64,000 nucleotides of DNA from positions 56,711 to 120,710 of the forward strand of contig CAIRCN010000065.1 in assembly GCA_903877135.1 (NCBI GenBank). The letters run 5' to 3'. The notes below the pieces were generated by a model that made no database searches, was not told the DNA's origin, and saw only the letters and a list, made by a program, of their open reading frames with translations. This stretch comes from an uncultured Opitutia bacterium (GTDB lineage: Bacteria; Verrucomicrobiota; Verrucomicrobiia; Opitutales; Opitutaceae). Below are positions 9,156 to 18,928 of this stretch, in pieces. A program made the position numbers and the translations under genes. Within the stretch, counting starts at the first letter, position 1. Every line of letters begins with the position of its first letter.

Positions 9156-9671
9156 ATGTCAAAAACTATACCCACCGAACACGCCATCATCAAGACCAGC
9201 TACGGCGAGATGACCCTCGCCTTCTGGCCCGACGTCGCGCCGAAGACGGTCCAGAATTTCAAGGATCTCGCGAGCGCGAAATTTTACGACGGCACGGCGT
9301 TTCACCGCATCATCAAAGGTTTCATGGTGCAGGGCGGCTGCCCCAACACCCGTAAGGGCCAGACCGACGCCCCCGGCACCGGCGGTCCCGGCTACAAGAT
9401 CAAGGCCGAGTTCAACACCAAGTCGCACGTCCGCGGTGTCATCTCCATGGCGCGCTCGTCGCACCCCGACTCGGCTGGCAGCCAGTTCTTTATCTGCCAC
9501 GGTGACGCAAAATTCCTCGACCGCCAATACACTGCCTTTGGCGAACTCGTGAAGGGCGACGACGTGCTGCAGCGCATCGCCACCGTGCCGACGCAGGGTG
9601 GCGGCGGTGAAAAAAGCACGCCGATCGACCGCGTCGAGATCGAGAGCATCCGCATCGTCCCGGCCGCCTGA
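9156..9671 (+). CDS. Cyclophilin-type peptidyl-prolyl cis-trans isomerase
   Basis: A 171-aa cyclophilin that speeds proline isomerisation during protein folding. No signal peptide, so cytoplasmic. The start is the ATG giving MSKTIPTEH; an upstream in-frame start would add 15 residues without similarity. Family motifs: PKTVQNF, FHRIIKGFMVQGG (catalytic Arg and Phe), the MARSSHPDSAGSQFFI stretch and FGELVKGDDVL. It has no operon partner; the convergent TPR gene ends 7 bp after its stop. Confidence 0.9.
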   Translation: MSKTIPTEHAIIKTSYGEMTLAFWPDVAPKTVQNFKDLASAKFYDGTAFHRIIKGFMVQGGCPNTRKGQTDAPGTGGPGYKIKAEFNTKSHVRGVISMARSSHPDSAGSQFFICHGDAKFLDRQYTAFGELVKGDDVLQRIATVPTQGGGGEKSTPIDRVEIESIRIVPAA

Positions 9672-9678
9672 GGGCCGG

Positions 9679-11502
9679 TTACTTGCCGGTGGGCTTGCGG
9701 CCTGCGGCCACGAGCGCAGCCAGCCGGGCCCGCTCGGCCTTCATCGGGTCGGAAAGCTCCACGCTGGCGACCGCCGCGAGCAAACTCTCCGCGCCGTCCC
9801 AATCCGTGCGCTCGACGGCCGCCCGGGCGAACGCGAGGTTGCTCCAAGCCGACAGGGCCAGGTTCAGCTGGTTCATACGCTGAAACTCCACAGCCAGCAG
9901 TGGGGCCGACTGGAGTTTCTCGAGCAGATCGCCGGCTTGGTTGTATTTCCCCTCTTGGTAGAATTTCTCGGCCCAGGCGAGATTGACGAGCGCCTGCAGG
10001 CGCAGGTCGAGTTTGCGCGTGTAGCTCGTCACCTCCGAATCGCCCAGAAAATTTCCGGCGGCGATGCGGTCGATCCGCTTCTTGGCGCTGACGTGGTGCC
10101 GGGTCGCGATGTCATACGCGACCTGTCCGGCCTGAATCATGCCCTCCGTCGGGAACCGGCGCAGCCCTTCGCCAAGGACCGCGCCGTCGTCGTCGTTCAC
10201 CTCCTGCAGCGACCCGATCAGCCCAGCGAACGCGTGGTACGCCTTTAAGAAATTGGGGCGCAGCCGGATGGTCTCCTTGAGCGAGTCGACGGTCTTGCGC
10301 ACAGTCGCGCCGTCATATCGGTCCGCGGCCGCCTCGCCGCCGATCATCGACTGGGCCCAACTGAGTGTCGGATAGAAATGGGCGAGGTAGAAATGCGAGC
10401 CGGCCTGTGCCGCGCGCCTATAGTATTCGTCGGCGGCGGTCTGGTCGCCGCGCACTAGCGCCAGACTGGCTTGCGCCTCGAGGGTGCCGGCATCGTCGGG
10501 GGCCAGCGCGGCCGCTTGGGCAAAATAAGGCGCGGATTGCTCCGGTCCCTTTTCAGAGAGCAAAATGTAGCCGAAGGCGATCTGCACCTCCGCCTCGGAA
10601 GCCCGTGTGACCGTGATGTTCTTTTCCAGATCCCCCAGGCGATAGGGCAGCGCCTGCGAGCGGTAAACGGCACCGCTGACAAAGCGGTCAAACCGCCGCC
10701 CCAACTCGGCCAGCCCGGCGGGAAAAGCCGCCGTCAACGCCTCCACGGATGAGCGCCCTTGCTGCAATTGCCCGATGTAGCGGAGGAACGCCGCCCGATT
10801 CTCGCCCTGCTCCCCCAGCAGTAGGAAGTGCACAAACGCCCACGACTCCCAGATGTAGCGGGGCGCATTGTGCGACTTGTAATAGGGCGAATCGGCGTCC
10901 GTCCTCATCAGTTCGTCCAGCGACATCGCCAGCCGTCCCTGCCGCCACGACGAGCCCGTGAACGCCCCTCCAATCACGACCCGATCGCCGTCCAGCGAGT
11001 AGTTGGCATACAGTTCCTGGAACCCGGTGACCAGCCACAGCGGCAACTGCCAACGGGACGAACCCGTCAGCCACACCGTGCCGTTCATGAACACCACCTT
11101 CCTCGCCATTTCCTCGTTCGTCGGATTGACCGCGACCAGGTAGCGGCCGTTTTTCCGGAACGACCGGCTCACCTGCTCGCCCGGTGGCGCGCCTTTCGGC
11201 TGCGGGCCCATCAACGCCCGGAAACTACGCTCGCCCTTAAACACAAGCACCGTCAGCGGATCGAGCATCCGTTCATCGGCGCCGACGAGTTCCTGCAGGT
11301 CGCGGCGAAACGCTTCCAGCGCCACCGCCCAGGACTTCGCATCCCGCGCCGAGTCGGCCGTCAGGATGGTGAACTGTGGCGTGCTCACCTTCGTCCATTG
11401 CTCGGCGGCGCTCACAATCGTCCCTGCAAGCAGCATCGCCCCAACCAAGCTAACCATTCCCCGGAAAAAGCGGCCGGCGCGCGCAGGTCTTGCGTTCATC
11501 AT
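9679..11502 (-). CDS. Exported TPR-repeat protein with degenerate peptidase-MA-like domain
   Basis: About 607 aa from the tandem ATGs at 11502/11499, which place a clean signal peptide (helix MVSLVGAMLLAGTIVSA) near the N-terminus; a longer form from 11550 adds 16 polar residues. Residues about 35-230 look like the DUF1570/peptidase MA-like fold (QFTILTADSARDAK, then PLWLVTGFQELYANYS), but the HExxH zinc motif expected before that segment reads VVFMNGTVWLT, so it is unlikely to be a protease. The C-terminal half is a series of TPR-like helices (QIAFGYILLSEKGPEQSAPY and following). Likely a periplasmic scaffold. Similar proteins are frequent in Opitutaceae, by recollection. Confidence 0.7.
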   Translation of the reverse strand: MMNARPARAGRFFRGMVSLVGAMLLAGTIVSAAEQWTKVSTPQFTILTADSARDAKSWAVALEAFRRDLQELVGADERMLDPLTVLVFKGERSFRALMGPQPKGAPPGEQVSRSFRKNGRYLVAVNPTNEEMARKVVFMNGTVWLTGSSRWQLPLWLVTGFQELYANYSLDGDRVVIGGAFTGSSWRQGRLAMSLDELMRTDADSPYYKSHNAPRYIWESWAFVHFLLLGEQGENRAAFLRYIGQLQQGRSSVEALTAAFPAGLAELGRRFDRFVSGAVYRSQALPYRLGDLEKNITVTRASEAEVQIAFGYILLSEKGPEQSAPYFAQAAALAPDDAGTLEAQASLALVRGDQTAADEYYRRAAQAGSHFYLAHFYPTLSWAQSMIGGEAAADRYDGATVRKTVDSLKETIRLRPNFLKAYHAFAGLIGSLQEVNDDDGAVLGEGLRRFPTEGMIQAGQVAYDIATRHHVSAKKRIDRIAAGNFLGDSEVTSYTRKLDLRLQALVNLAWAEKFYQEGKYNQAGDLLEKLQSAPLLAVEFQRMNQLNLALSAWSNLAFARAAVERTDWDGAESLLAAVASVELSDPMKAERARLAALVAAGRKPTGK

Positions 11503-11585
11503 CGGAATGCCATCATCCCACCTTTTCCTGCGATTTGCGCAAGCTGGCAATCCGCTCGCGCCACGCCCGCTTGCGCCCGTCAGGC

Positions 11586-12497
11586 CTAAAGCGCGCTCAG
11601 CGCCATGGCGATCAGGCCGGCGATCCGGGCATTGTTGACGAGCAACGCGACATTCGCGCGGCGCGAATCGCCGCTCGTCAGTTCCGCCACGCGGGCGAGG
11701 AGGAACGGCGTCACGCGCTTCCCGTGCACGCCCTGCGCTGCCGCTTCGGCGGTGGCCTGGATAATCGCGGCCTCAACTTGCCCGGCCGCCAGCGCCTCTG
11801 CCTCCGGCACCGGCACGGTCACGAGCAATCCGTGTTGCGCCTGTAGCCGGCCCGCCGCCGCAATGATCTGTGCCGCTTCGGCCGGCGTCTCGACCCGCAC
11901 GTCGATCGGCAACCCGCTGGTCCGCGAGTAAAACGCCGGGAGCGTGTCTGTGCCGAGCCCGATAATGGGCACGCCCTGCGTCTCCAGCACCTCGAGCGTG
12001 AGCGGCAAATCCAAAATCGATTTTGCGCCTGAGCAAACGACAGCGACCGGCGTGCGGCCAAGTTCCAACAAATCCGCCGACACGTCAAACGGCGCCCCGC
12101 GGTGCACGCCGCCAATGCCGCCTGTCGCGAACACCCGAATGCCCGCCATGTGTGCGACGATCATCGTGCCCGCGACCGTGGTCGCCCCATCTTCGCCACG
12201 GGCCACTGCAATTGGCAAATCGCGCCGCGAACACTTGCGCACGCTCCCCGCCGGTCGTGCGCCAAGCCGCTCGATTTCGCCGCGTGTGAGGCCCACCGTG
12301 ATCTTGCCGCCGAGAACCGCGATGGTCGCCGGCACGGCACCACTGGCACGAACCGCCGCCTCCATGGCGAGCGCCGTCTCGACGTTCGCTGGATGTGGCA
12401 GACCGTGCGTGATAAGGGTCGATTCGAGCGCCACGACCAGACGCCGCTCGCGCAGCGCAGCGGCGACCTCAGTCGAGATCTCCAAGTTCACCCTCAT
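11586..12497 (-). CDS. psuG: Pseudouridine-5'-phosphate glycosidase
   Basis: About 303 aa; reversibly splits pseudouridine 5'-phosphate into uracil and ribose 5-phosphate, letting cells recycle the modified base. Family landmarks are VVALESTLITHGLPHP, VPATIAVLGGKITVG, ATTVAGTMIVAHMAGI, VFATGGIGGVHRG, VVCSGAKSILDLPLTLE and PAFYSRTSG. The ATG at 12497 best matches the E. coli start; a GTG at 12524 overlapping the ald stop (GTGA) would add nine residues. It directly follows ald on the same strand. No psuK kinase lies nearby. Confidence 0.92.
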   Translation of the reverse strand: MRVNLEISTEVAAALRERRLVVALESTLITHGLPHPANVETALAMEAAVRASGAVPATIAVLGGKITVGLTRGEIERLGARPAGSVRKCSRRDLPIAVARGEDGATTVAGTMIVAHMAGIRVFATGGIGGVHRGAPFDVSADLLELGRTPVAVVCSGAKSILDLPLTLEVLETQGVPIIGLGTDTLPAFYSRTSGLPIDVRVETPAEAAQIIAAAGRLQAQHGLLVTVPVPEAEALAAGQVEAAIIQATAEAAAQGVHGKRVTPFLLARVAELTSGDSRRANVALLVNNARIAGLIAMALSAL

Positions 12498-12520
12498 TGA
12501 AGCGCACGGCTGCAGAACGC

Positions 12521-13609
12521 TCACGAATATCCCAATGCCTTCGCGACAGCGTCGTAGGTAATCTGGCCATCCTTGGTGTTTACACCCTTGGCCAAACCTT
12601 TGTGCTCGGCGAGCGCGCGCTCCACGCCTTTTTGCACGATCATGGCCACATAGGGCTCGGTCGCCTGCGTGAGGCCCAGCGTCGAGGTGCGACCGACGAG
12701 CGCCGGCATGTTTGGCACCGCGTAGTGGATGACGCCGTGCGCCTGATAGGTGGGAGTGGTGTGGGAGGTCGGGTGAACGCTCTCGATGCAGCCGCCCTGG
12801 TCAATTGCGATGTCCACGATCACGCTGCCGGGCCGCATCCGGGCCACGGTCTTGCTGCTAACAACGATTGGCGCTTTCGCGGCCGGAATGAGCACAGCGC
12901 CGATCAGCAGGTCGGCATCAGCGACTTCGCTTTCGATGTTGGCGGGATTCGACATCAGCGTGACGACGCGGCCGCGATACTCGGTGTCGAGCGCCTCGAG
13001 TTTGCGCGTGTCGAGGTCGAGCACGGTCACGCGGGCCCCCATGCCGGCGGCCATCTGCACGGCGTGCGCGCCAGAGTTACCCGCGCCAACCACGACCACG
13101 TGGCCCGGCATAGTGCCGGGGATGCCGCCGAGCAGCACGCCCGAGCCGCCATGCTGGCTTTGGAGGAAATACGCGCCGATTTGAATCGAGAGACGGCCTG
13201 CAATCTGCGACATCGGCTTGAGCAACGGGAAACTGCCATCGGCGCCCTCCACTGTCTCGTAGGCGATTCCGAGGATGCGCTTCTTCAGGAGCACTTTCGT
13301 GAGCTCCGGTCCGGCAGCGAGGTGCAAGTAGGTGAAAATAGTCTGGCCTTCGCCTAGCAGGTCGTATTCGGCGGCGAGCGGCTCCTTCACTTTCAGAATG
13401 ACATCGGCGGTGCGCCATACCTTGTCAGCGGCGGCCACCAGAGTCGCACCTGCGGCGCGGTATTCGGCGTCGGCAAATCCGGCTCTGAGGCCGGCAAATT
13501 TTTCGACGAGGACTTTGGCTCCGAGCGAAACGCAGCGCCGGCACAGGCTGGGCGTCATAGAAACGCGCGTTTCACCGATTTTGATTTCTTTGGGGACTCC
13601 GATGGTCAT
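12521..13609 (-). CDS. ald: Alanine dehydrogenase
   Basis: A 362-aa NAD-dependent L-alanine dehydrogenase (alanine to pyruvate and ammonia, reversible). It shows the opening MTIGVPKEIKIGETRVSMTP, the substrate-binding KVKEPLAAEYDLL region, the Rossmann loop VVVVGAGNSGAHAV near residue 170 and the PNMPALVGRTST segment near 300. Length is normal for the family. The gene comes first in a two-gene unit with psuG; the pair is unusual but the overlap supports cotranscription. The divergent folA begins about 140 bp away. Confidence 0.93.
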   Translation of the reverse strand: MTIGVPKEIKIGETRVSMTPSLCRRCVSLGAKVLVEKFAGLRAGFADAEYRAAGATLVAAADKVWRTADVILKVKEPLAAEYDLLGEGQTIFTYLHLAAGPELTKVLLKKRILGIAYETVEGADGSFPLLKPMSQIAGRLSIQIGAYFLQSQHGGSGVLLGGIPGTMPGHVVVVGAGNSGAHAVQMAAGMGARVTVLDLDTRKLEALDTEYRGRVVTLMSNPANIESEVADADLLIGAVLIPAAKAPIVVSSKTVARMRPGSVIVDIAIDQGGCIESVHPTSHTTPTYQAHGVIHYAVPNMPALVGRTSTLGLTQATEPYVAMIVQKGVERALAEHKGLAKGVNTKDGQITYDAVAKALGYS

Positions 13610-13749
13610 GGCGTGTATGACAGGGGAAAAACCGCCGCAGGCAATGCGGGAAGTGCTGCAACGGTTGTTTTAATCCTTTCTGGCTAAGCTGGAGTCACCG
13701 CGTTCGCAGTTTGACTGGGGCCAAATCCGGCCAAGCTTCCGCCCAGACC

Positions 13750-14241
13750 ATGTCCCGGCCTTTCAACCTTATCGCCGCCTGTGCCGAAAACCGCGTGATC
13801 GGCCGCGCCGGCCGGCTGCCATGGCGCATCCCCGAGGATTTTGCATATTTCCAGCAGCAGACCGCCGGGCAAATTGTAATCATGGGCCGGATCTGCCACG
13901 AGACGTGGAGCCGGGCGGAGTGCGACCGCCGGCGGGCCATCGTGCTTAGTCACGATCGTGCGCTCGTGCGTCCGGGAGTCCTTGCAGCGGAGTCTCTGTC
14001 CGAGGCGCTCGGCCTCGCCGAACCTCTGTCAGGCGATATCTATGTGTGCGGCGGACAGCGCGTGTTCGAGGAGGCGATCACGCGGCCCGAGGCGGCGCGC
14101 CTCCACCTTACCCTGATCCACGCAGAATTGGAAGGGGACCGGTATTTTCCCGACTGGCGTCTGGGTTTCACCCGCGTCGTCAGCCGTCGCGAGAGCGCGG
14201 ACGCCCTCTGGCGCTACACGTTCCTGACGCTAGAGCGTTAG
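13750..14241 (+). CDS. folA: Dihydrofolate reductase
   Basis: A 163-aa NADPH-dependent enzyme making tetrahydrofolate. It shows FNLIAACAENRVIGRAGRLP with the conserved W in LPWRIPEDF (Glu at the catalytic acidic position, as is common outside E. coli), then QIVIMGRICHETW, and YVCGGQRVFEEA in the cofactor-binding part. The ATG at 13750 gives the usual start; an upstream TTG would add 13 unrelated residues. No thyA is adjacent. It ends in TAG, showing that TAG is a normal stop here. Confidence 0.92.
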   Translation: MSRPFNLIAACAENRVIGRAGRLPWRIPEDFAYFQQQTAGQIVIMGRICHETWSRAECDRRRAIVLSHDRALVRPGVLAAESLSEALGLAEPLSGDIYVCGGQRVFEEAITRPEAARLHLTLIHAELEGDRYFPDWRLGFTRVVSRRESADALWRYTFLTLER

Positions 14242-14293
14242 ACAGCGCCGCGATTTCACACCACCACAAATCGTCGGACTGACTTTCGCGCCG

Positions 14294-14854
14294 CTACAGC
14301 TGCTTTGCGTCCGGATCGGTCGCCTTCACGTAGCGGTCGAATTTCGCACGCGGATCCTGCCATTCCGGCCGCAGCCGCACATCCTTTTTTCCGGCCACCG
14401 AGCCCGGAGGTGCGTGCCCGCCGGTCGCAGCCGCCGGCCGCATCTCCCACCAACACTGACCGCGATGGTTGTGCTCGTGGTCAATCACGTAGCCGGATTC
14501 GCGCAGCATCGGCCCGGTCCAGCCCATGCAGTGGTCGCAGTAGTCGCGGTAGTTCTTGAGCCCGTTGCGCAGCAGAAACCCGCGCGACGGGCAGTCGTGG
14601 AAATCGATGCGAAACACGTCCTCCCGGTGCGAGATCGCAAAACCGAGGCTCGGCGACTCCTCCGCCAGCGTGTGTCCCCAGTATTTCAGCATGCCGGGAA
14701 TTCCCTCGCGCTCGATCAGTCCGCGTGCGTGCCGCTGGGCGTCGTGGTTGATCGCCTCGTTCCAGTAGTCGCGCACGAGCGCATGACCGCCCACGCGCTC
14801 CATCCACCCAAATGTCCACTCGTAGTGGCCGCAGAAATCGTAGCACCCGATCAT
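14294..14854 (-). CDS. Cys-rich conserved protein, paralogue of its upstream neighbour
   Basis: A 186-aa soluble protein I do not recognise with certainty. Starting at the ATG that overlaps the upstream gene's stop by 4 bp it reads [18 protein letters not shown]. It has a conserved set of likely metal or thiol residues: FHDCPSRGF, then YRDYCDHCMGW, then DHEHNHRGQCWW. The same CP...YCxHC...C spacing recurs in the upstream gene, so the two are diverged duplicates that may form a heterodimer. Remote resemblance to the L-2-amino-thiazoline-4-carboxylic acid hydrolase-like fold is possible but unproven. The frame is open upstream of 14854, but that part is antisense or shadow. Confidence 0.65.
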   Translation of the reverse strand: MIGCYDFCGHYEWTFGWMERVGGHALVRDYWNEAINHDAQRHARGLIEREGIPGMLKYWGHTLAEESPSLGFAISHREDVFRIDFHDCPSRGFLLRNGLKNYRDYCDHCMGWTGPMLRESGYVIDHEHNHRGQCWWEMRPAAATGGHAPPGSVAGKKDVRLRPEWQDPRAKFDRYVKATDPDAKQL

Positions 14855-15363
14855 AAGCCCGCCTCCTTGATTTGGTTGATGTCCTGCGGTGTAGTCGAAC
14901 CGGTTGCGACTGCGAAGGTGTGCCGGCACGAGCCGTTGCCGCCTGCGAGCCGCATGGTCAGCCCTGCCGCCTCGGCCCGGGCATTGCCCAGAAAATAGCA
15001 GTGCTGGCAGTATTCGCGCACGATCTCGCGCCCGCCCGCCCGCAGGTGTTTGATTGCCGGGCACCCGTGCACGACCACTTCGACTCGGTCTGGTGTCTCG
15101 GCAACCTCCACTTTCGCGCCGGGCTCGGCAGCGAAAAACGCCCGCCAATAACGCGCCACCGCCGGCAACCCACCCGCCCGCCATCGGTCGTTCACCGGAG
15201 CGAAATAGGCGCGCCCCAGCTCCTCAAGATAGCTCACCCAGCCCGCGCGCCCGAGCCGTTGCAGGATGAACCGGAACGTCGCGTTGGTCGCGAAGTAGAA
15301 ATCGGCCGAGCCTTGCGGCTTTGTGTCGACGTAAGGGAGTTCGCCCGTGGGTTGCGCGCTCAT
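14851..15363 (-). CDS. Cys-containing conserved protein, first of an overlapping paralogue pair
   Basis: A 170-aa protein without signal peptide. The C-terminal half carries [23 protein letters not shown] and NGSCRHTF, matching in order and spacing the cysteine set of the downstream gene. The N-terminal half ([48 protein letters not shown]) also lines up with it. Function unknown; the cysteines suggest a bound metal, heme or thiol chemistry. It is divergent from the Ski2-like helicase with about 110 bp between starts and could share its promoter region. Confidence 0.65.
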   Translation of the reverse strand: MSAQPTGELPYVDTKPQGSADFYFATNATFRFILQRLGRAGWVSYLEELGRAYFAPVNDRWRAGGLPAVARYWRAFFAAEPGAKVEVAETPDRVEVVVHGCPAIKHLRAGGREIVREYCQHCYFLGNARAEAAGLTMRLAGGNGSCRHTFAVATGSTTPQDINQIKEAGL

Positions 15364-15474
15364 CGTGGCATCTGGTCACTTCAGCCCGAAACATTCCCAG
15401 TGAAAACGCAACCCGACGTTTTTACTTCCGCGCACTTGCTTGTCTCGACGCCGACGAGGCCCCTTGTTCGTCCG

Positions 15475-18042
15475 ATGCCTCCGCCGTCCGCTCCGCTCGC
15501 TCCCCTGCCCGGCACACCCGATGCCGACGCGGTGCTCGACCGGTTTCTCACGGTGCTCACGTATCGCGGCCTCTCTCTCTACGCCGAACAGGAGGAGGCG
15601 ATACTCGAACTCTACGCCGGGCGCAACGTCGTCCTAAACACCCCCACTGGCTCCGGCAAATCTCTTGTCGCCGCGGCGTTTCATTTCCGCGCACTCTGCG
15701 CCGGCGAACGCTCCGTTTACACCTGCCCAATCAAGGCGCTCGTGAACGAGAAATTCCTCTCCCTCTGCCGCGACTTCGGCCCCGACAACGTCGGTATGAT
15801 GACCGGTGACGCCAGCGTGAACCCCACCGCGCCTGTCCTCTGCTGCACCGCCGAAATTCTCGCCAACATCGCCCTCCATCGCGGCGCCGAGAGCGACATC
15901 AAAGCCGTCATCATGGACGAGTTTCACTACTACTCCGACGCCGAGCGCGGTTACGCGTGGCAGGTGCCGCTCCTCACCATTCCCGGTGCGCGCTTCCTCC
16001 TCATGTCGGCTACGCTCGGCGCCACGGAGTTTTTCGAGAAGGAGATGACCCGCGTTACCGGCGCTCCCAGCGTCACCATCCGCAGCGACTGCCGCCCGGT
16101 GCCGCTGGAGTTCGAATATTCGGAGACGCCGCTCACCGAGCGCGTCACCGCGCTACTCGAGGCCAACCGCGCGCCCGTCTATCTCGTCTATTTCACCCAG
16201 CGCTCCGCCAGCGAGGCCGCCCAGTCGCTCATGTCGCTCAACGTCTGCTCGAAGGAGGAGAAGGCCGCGCTCCAGACCGAGCTCGAGCGCGTCCGTTTCA
16301 ACAGCCCCTACGGAAAGGAAATGCGCCGCTGGCTCCGCCACGGCATCGGCGTCCACCACGCGGGCCTGCTCCCGAAATACCGCATCCTCGTCGAGCAGCT
16401 CGCGCAGAAGGGTCTGCTCAAACTCATCTGCGGCACCGACACCCTCGGCGTCGGCATCAACGTCCCCATCCGCACCGTCGTCTTCACCCAGCTCTGGAAA
16501 TTTGACGGCACCAAGGCCGCTGTCCTCAGCGTGCGCGACTTCCGCCAGATCTCCGGCCGCGCCGGCCGCAAGGGTTACGACGACCGCGGCTATGTCGTCG
16601 CGCAGGCGCCCGAATACATGGTCGAGAACAAGCGTGCCGAGGCCAAGGCCGCCGGCGACGCCAAGAAGCAGAAAAAACTCGTGAAGCAGCGCGCCCCCGA
16701 GGGCGCTATCGGCTGGGACGTGAAGACCTTCGAGCGCCTCCAAACCGCGCCGCCCGAGGGCCTCGTCTCACGCTTCGACGTCTCGCACGGCATGCTGCTC
16801 CTCGTGCTTAGCCGCGCCGCCGACGGCTGCCGTGCCCTGCGCCAGTTGATCGCCGACTGCCACGAGCCACCCCACCGCAAACGCGCCCTGCGGAAGCGCG
16901 CCTGGCAGCTCTTTCGCGCGCTGCTCGACCGCAAGATCATCGACTGGATTCCACCCGAATCGTCCGGCCGCAAACTTCGCGTCAACGTCGAGCTCCAGGA
17001 AGATTTCTCCCTCCACCAGGCGCTCTCACTCTACCTCATCGACACGCTCCTGCTCCTCGACCGCGCCTCGCCCGACTATTCATTCGACGTCCTCACGCTC
17101 TGCGAGGCCATCGTCGAGGATCCCGACCAGATCCTCTACCGCCAGATCGAAAAACTGAAAGGTGAAAAAGTCGCCGAGCTGAAGGCCGCCGGCGTCGCCT
17201 ACGAGGAGCGCATGGAGAAACTCGACGCCATCGAGCATCCGAAGCCGTTGCGCGAATTCCTCTACGACACCTTCAACGCCTTCGCCGCCGCGCATCCGTG
17301 GGTCGGGCAGGACAACGTCCGCCCCAAGTCCATCGCTCGCGAAATGTTCGAGCGCTACCAGTCGTTCGCCGAATACGTGCGCGACTACGGTTTGCAGCGC
17401 TCCGAGGGCCTGCTTCTGCGCCACCTTTCCCAAGTCTGGAAGGTGCTCAGCCAGACCGTCCCCGAAAGTGCGAAGACCGAGGAGGTCGTCGAGATGGAGG
17501 ACTATTTCCGCGAACTCATCCGCGGCATCGACTCCAGCCTGCTCGAGGAGTGGGAGCGGCTGCGCAACCCCGCCTTCGTCGCCGCCGACACTGCCGACAA
17601 ACCCGCGCGGCCGGCCGCCTTCGACCTCACTCGCGGCACCGCCGCATTCCGTCGGCTCGTGCGCACCGCCATCTTCGGCTTCCTGCAGGACGCCGCGGTC
17701 CACGACTGGGAAAGTGCCGCGTCGCGCCTGCGCACCGGCGAGACCGCCATCCTGGCCGAAGGCGAACCGGCCTCCCCGGAGGCCCGGCGGATCGAGGCCG
17801 CGTTTGGGGCATACTTCGAGGCTCGCGAGCGCTTTCGCCTCGACCCCGAGGGCCGCTCAGCCAAACACACGCACTGGGAGGAAAATCGCGACGCCGGCGA
17901 ATGGACCGTCGCCCAAATGCTCGTCGACCCCGCCGACCAAAACGACTGGGAAGCCCGTTTCACCGTCTCGCTCGCGGAATCGCGCGCCGCCAACCGCGCC
18001 GTCGTCCGGTTCCTCGACCTAGCCCCGGTCGGCGGCGCCTGA
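15475..18042 (+). CDS. Ski2-like DEAD/DEAH-box helicase with DUF3516 C-terminal region
   Basis: About 855 aa from the ATG at 15475; a GTG at 15400 would add 25 residues. An SF2 helicase: Q-like AEQEEAI, Walker [10 protein letters not shown] (K62), motif Ia PIKALVNEK, DExH motif MDEFHYYSD (about 148), motif III SATLG, motif [13 protein letters not shown] and motif [14 protein letters not shown]. The long C-terminal part ([19 protein letters not shown] near the end) fits the DUF3516 family of bacterial Ski2-like helicases, whose substrate is thought to be RNA by homology to Ski2/Mtr4. Not in an operon with the cluster downstream (88-bp gap). Confidence 0.87.
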   Translation: MPPPSAPLAPLPGTPDADAVLDRFLTVLTYRGLSLYAEQEEAILELYAGRNVVLNTPTGSGKSLVAAAFHFRALCAGERSVYTCPIKALVNEKFLSLCRDFGPDNVGMMTGDASVNPTAPVLCCTAEILANIALHRGAESDIKAVIMDEFHYYSDAERGYAWQVPLLTIPGARFLLMSATLGATEFFEKEMTRVTGAPSVTIRSDCRPVPLEFEYSETPLTERVTALLEANRAPVYLVYFTQRSASEAAQSLMSLNVCSKEEKAALQTELERVRFNSPYGKEMRRWLRHGIGVHHAGLLPKYRILVEQLAQKGLLKLICGTDTLGVGINVPIRTVVFTQLWKFDGTKAAVLSVRDFRQISGRAGRKGYDDRGYVVAQAPEYMVENKRAEAKAAGDAKKQKKLVKQRAPEGAIGWDVKTFERLQTAPPEGLVSRFDVSHGMLLLVLSRAADGCRALRQLIADCHEPPHRKRALRKRAWQLFRALLDRKIIDWIPPESSGRKLRVNVELQEDFSLHQALSLYLIDTLLLLDRASPDYSFDVLTLCEAIVEDPDQILYRQIEKLKGEKVAELKAAGVAYEERMEKLDAIEHPKPLREFLYDTFNAFAAAHPWVGQDNVRPKSIAREMFERYQSFAEYVRDYGLQRSEGLLLRHLSQVWKVLSQTVPESAKTEEVVEMEDYFRELIRGIDSSLLEEWERLRNPAFVAADTADKPARPAAFDLTRGTAAFRRLVRTAIFGFLQDAAVHDWESAASRLRTGETAILAEGEPASPEARRIEAAFGAYFEARERFRLDPEGRSAKHTHWEENRDAGEWTVAQMLVDPADQNDWEARFTVSLAESRAANRAVVRFLDLAPVGGA

Positions 18043-18130
18043 AATATCAGTTCGCTCGCGCCAGTTTCCCGCGAATGGATTTGCTGTCTCCCTGGCAAAA
18101 CGAATGGATGGCGACGTCCACCTCGGCGCC

Positions 18131-18928
18131 ATGACGACCCCCTCTTCTGCCACGACTCCGCCCCCCCAACGCGTCGCCCTGATCGTCGGCGCCGGCAACG
18201 GCCTCGGTCGTGCCATCGCCCTCGCGTTCGCCCAGACCGCCGTCCGCGTCGTCGCCGCCGACCTCGATCTCGCCGCCGCGCAACAAACCCTCACCCTTGC
18301 CGGCCCGTCCGCCAACGGCCTCGACCTGCGGCTCGACATCGCGAATCCCGCCGACTCCACCGCCGCCGTCCGCTCCGTCACGGAGAAATTTGGCCGTCTC
18401 GACATCCTGGTCAACTGCGCCGCGGTCTGCCTGGTCGATCCATTGATCGACCTCACGCCCGAACGGTGGGACAAGGTTTTCGCGATCAACGCCCGCGGCG
18501 CGTTCTTCTGCATGCAGGCCGCCGCCACCGTGATGATCCCGCAAAAATTCGGCCGCATCATCACCATCTCCACGCCCGCCTCGCACGTGGGCGTGCCGCT
18601 TTTCGCCACCTACGGCGCGAGCAAGGCTGCGGTCGACAGCATCACGAAGTCCGCCGCCCTCGCCTGGGCCCCGCACGGCATCACGGTCAACACCATCTCC
18701 CCCGGCCGCATGACCGGCGGCATGGTTGACGCCCTCGATCGCGACCTCGCCCGCCTCACCGGCCAGAACCTCGACGAACTCGTCGCCTCCCGCACCAAGA
18801 CCCTTCCGATGGGCCGCCGCGTTGATCCCGCCGAGGTCGCGCACGCCGCGCTCTGGCTCGCCTCCGACGCGGCCGCTTACGTGACCGGCGAGCGCTTTAA
18901 CTTCACCGGCGGCCAGGAACTCCAATGA
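18131..18928 (+). CDS. Short-chain dehydrogenase/reductase (first gene of catabolic operon)
   Basis: A 265-aa classical SDR. It has the NAD(P)-binding loop VGAGNGLGRA, NCAA in place of NNAG, the catalytic Ser in ISTPASHVG and the Tyr/Lys pair in YGASKAAVD, then the ISPGRMTGGMV substrate loop. An acidic residue ends beta-2 (AADLDLAA), which favours NAD over NADP. The ATG at 18131 is chosen over an upstream in-frame start because the extra residues do not match the family. Its stop overlaps the transketolase N-subunit start by 4 bp. Likely oxidises a sugar or polyol at the top or a later step of the pathway; substrate unknown. Confidence 0.88.
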   Translation: MTTPSSATTPPPQRVALIVGAGNGLGRAIALAFAQTAVRVVAADLDLAAAQQTLTLAGPSANGLDLRLDIANPADSTAAVRSVTEKFGRLDILVNCAAVCLVDPLIDLTPERWDKVFAINARGAFFCMQAAATVMIPQKFGRIITISTPASHVGVPLFATYGASKAAVDSITKSAALAWAPHGITVNTISPGRMTGGMVDALDRDLARLTGQNLDELVASRTKTLPMGRRVDPAEVAHAALWLASDAAAYVTGERFNFTGGQELQ

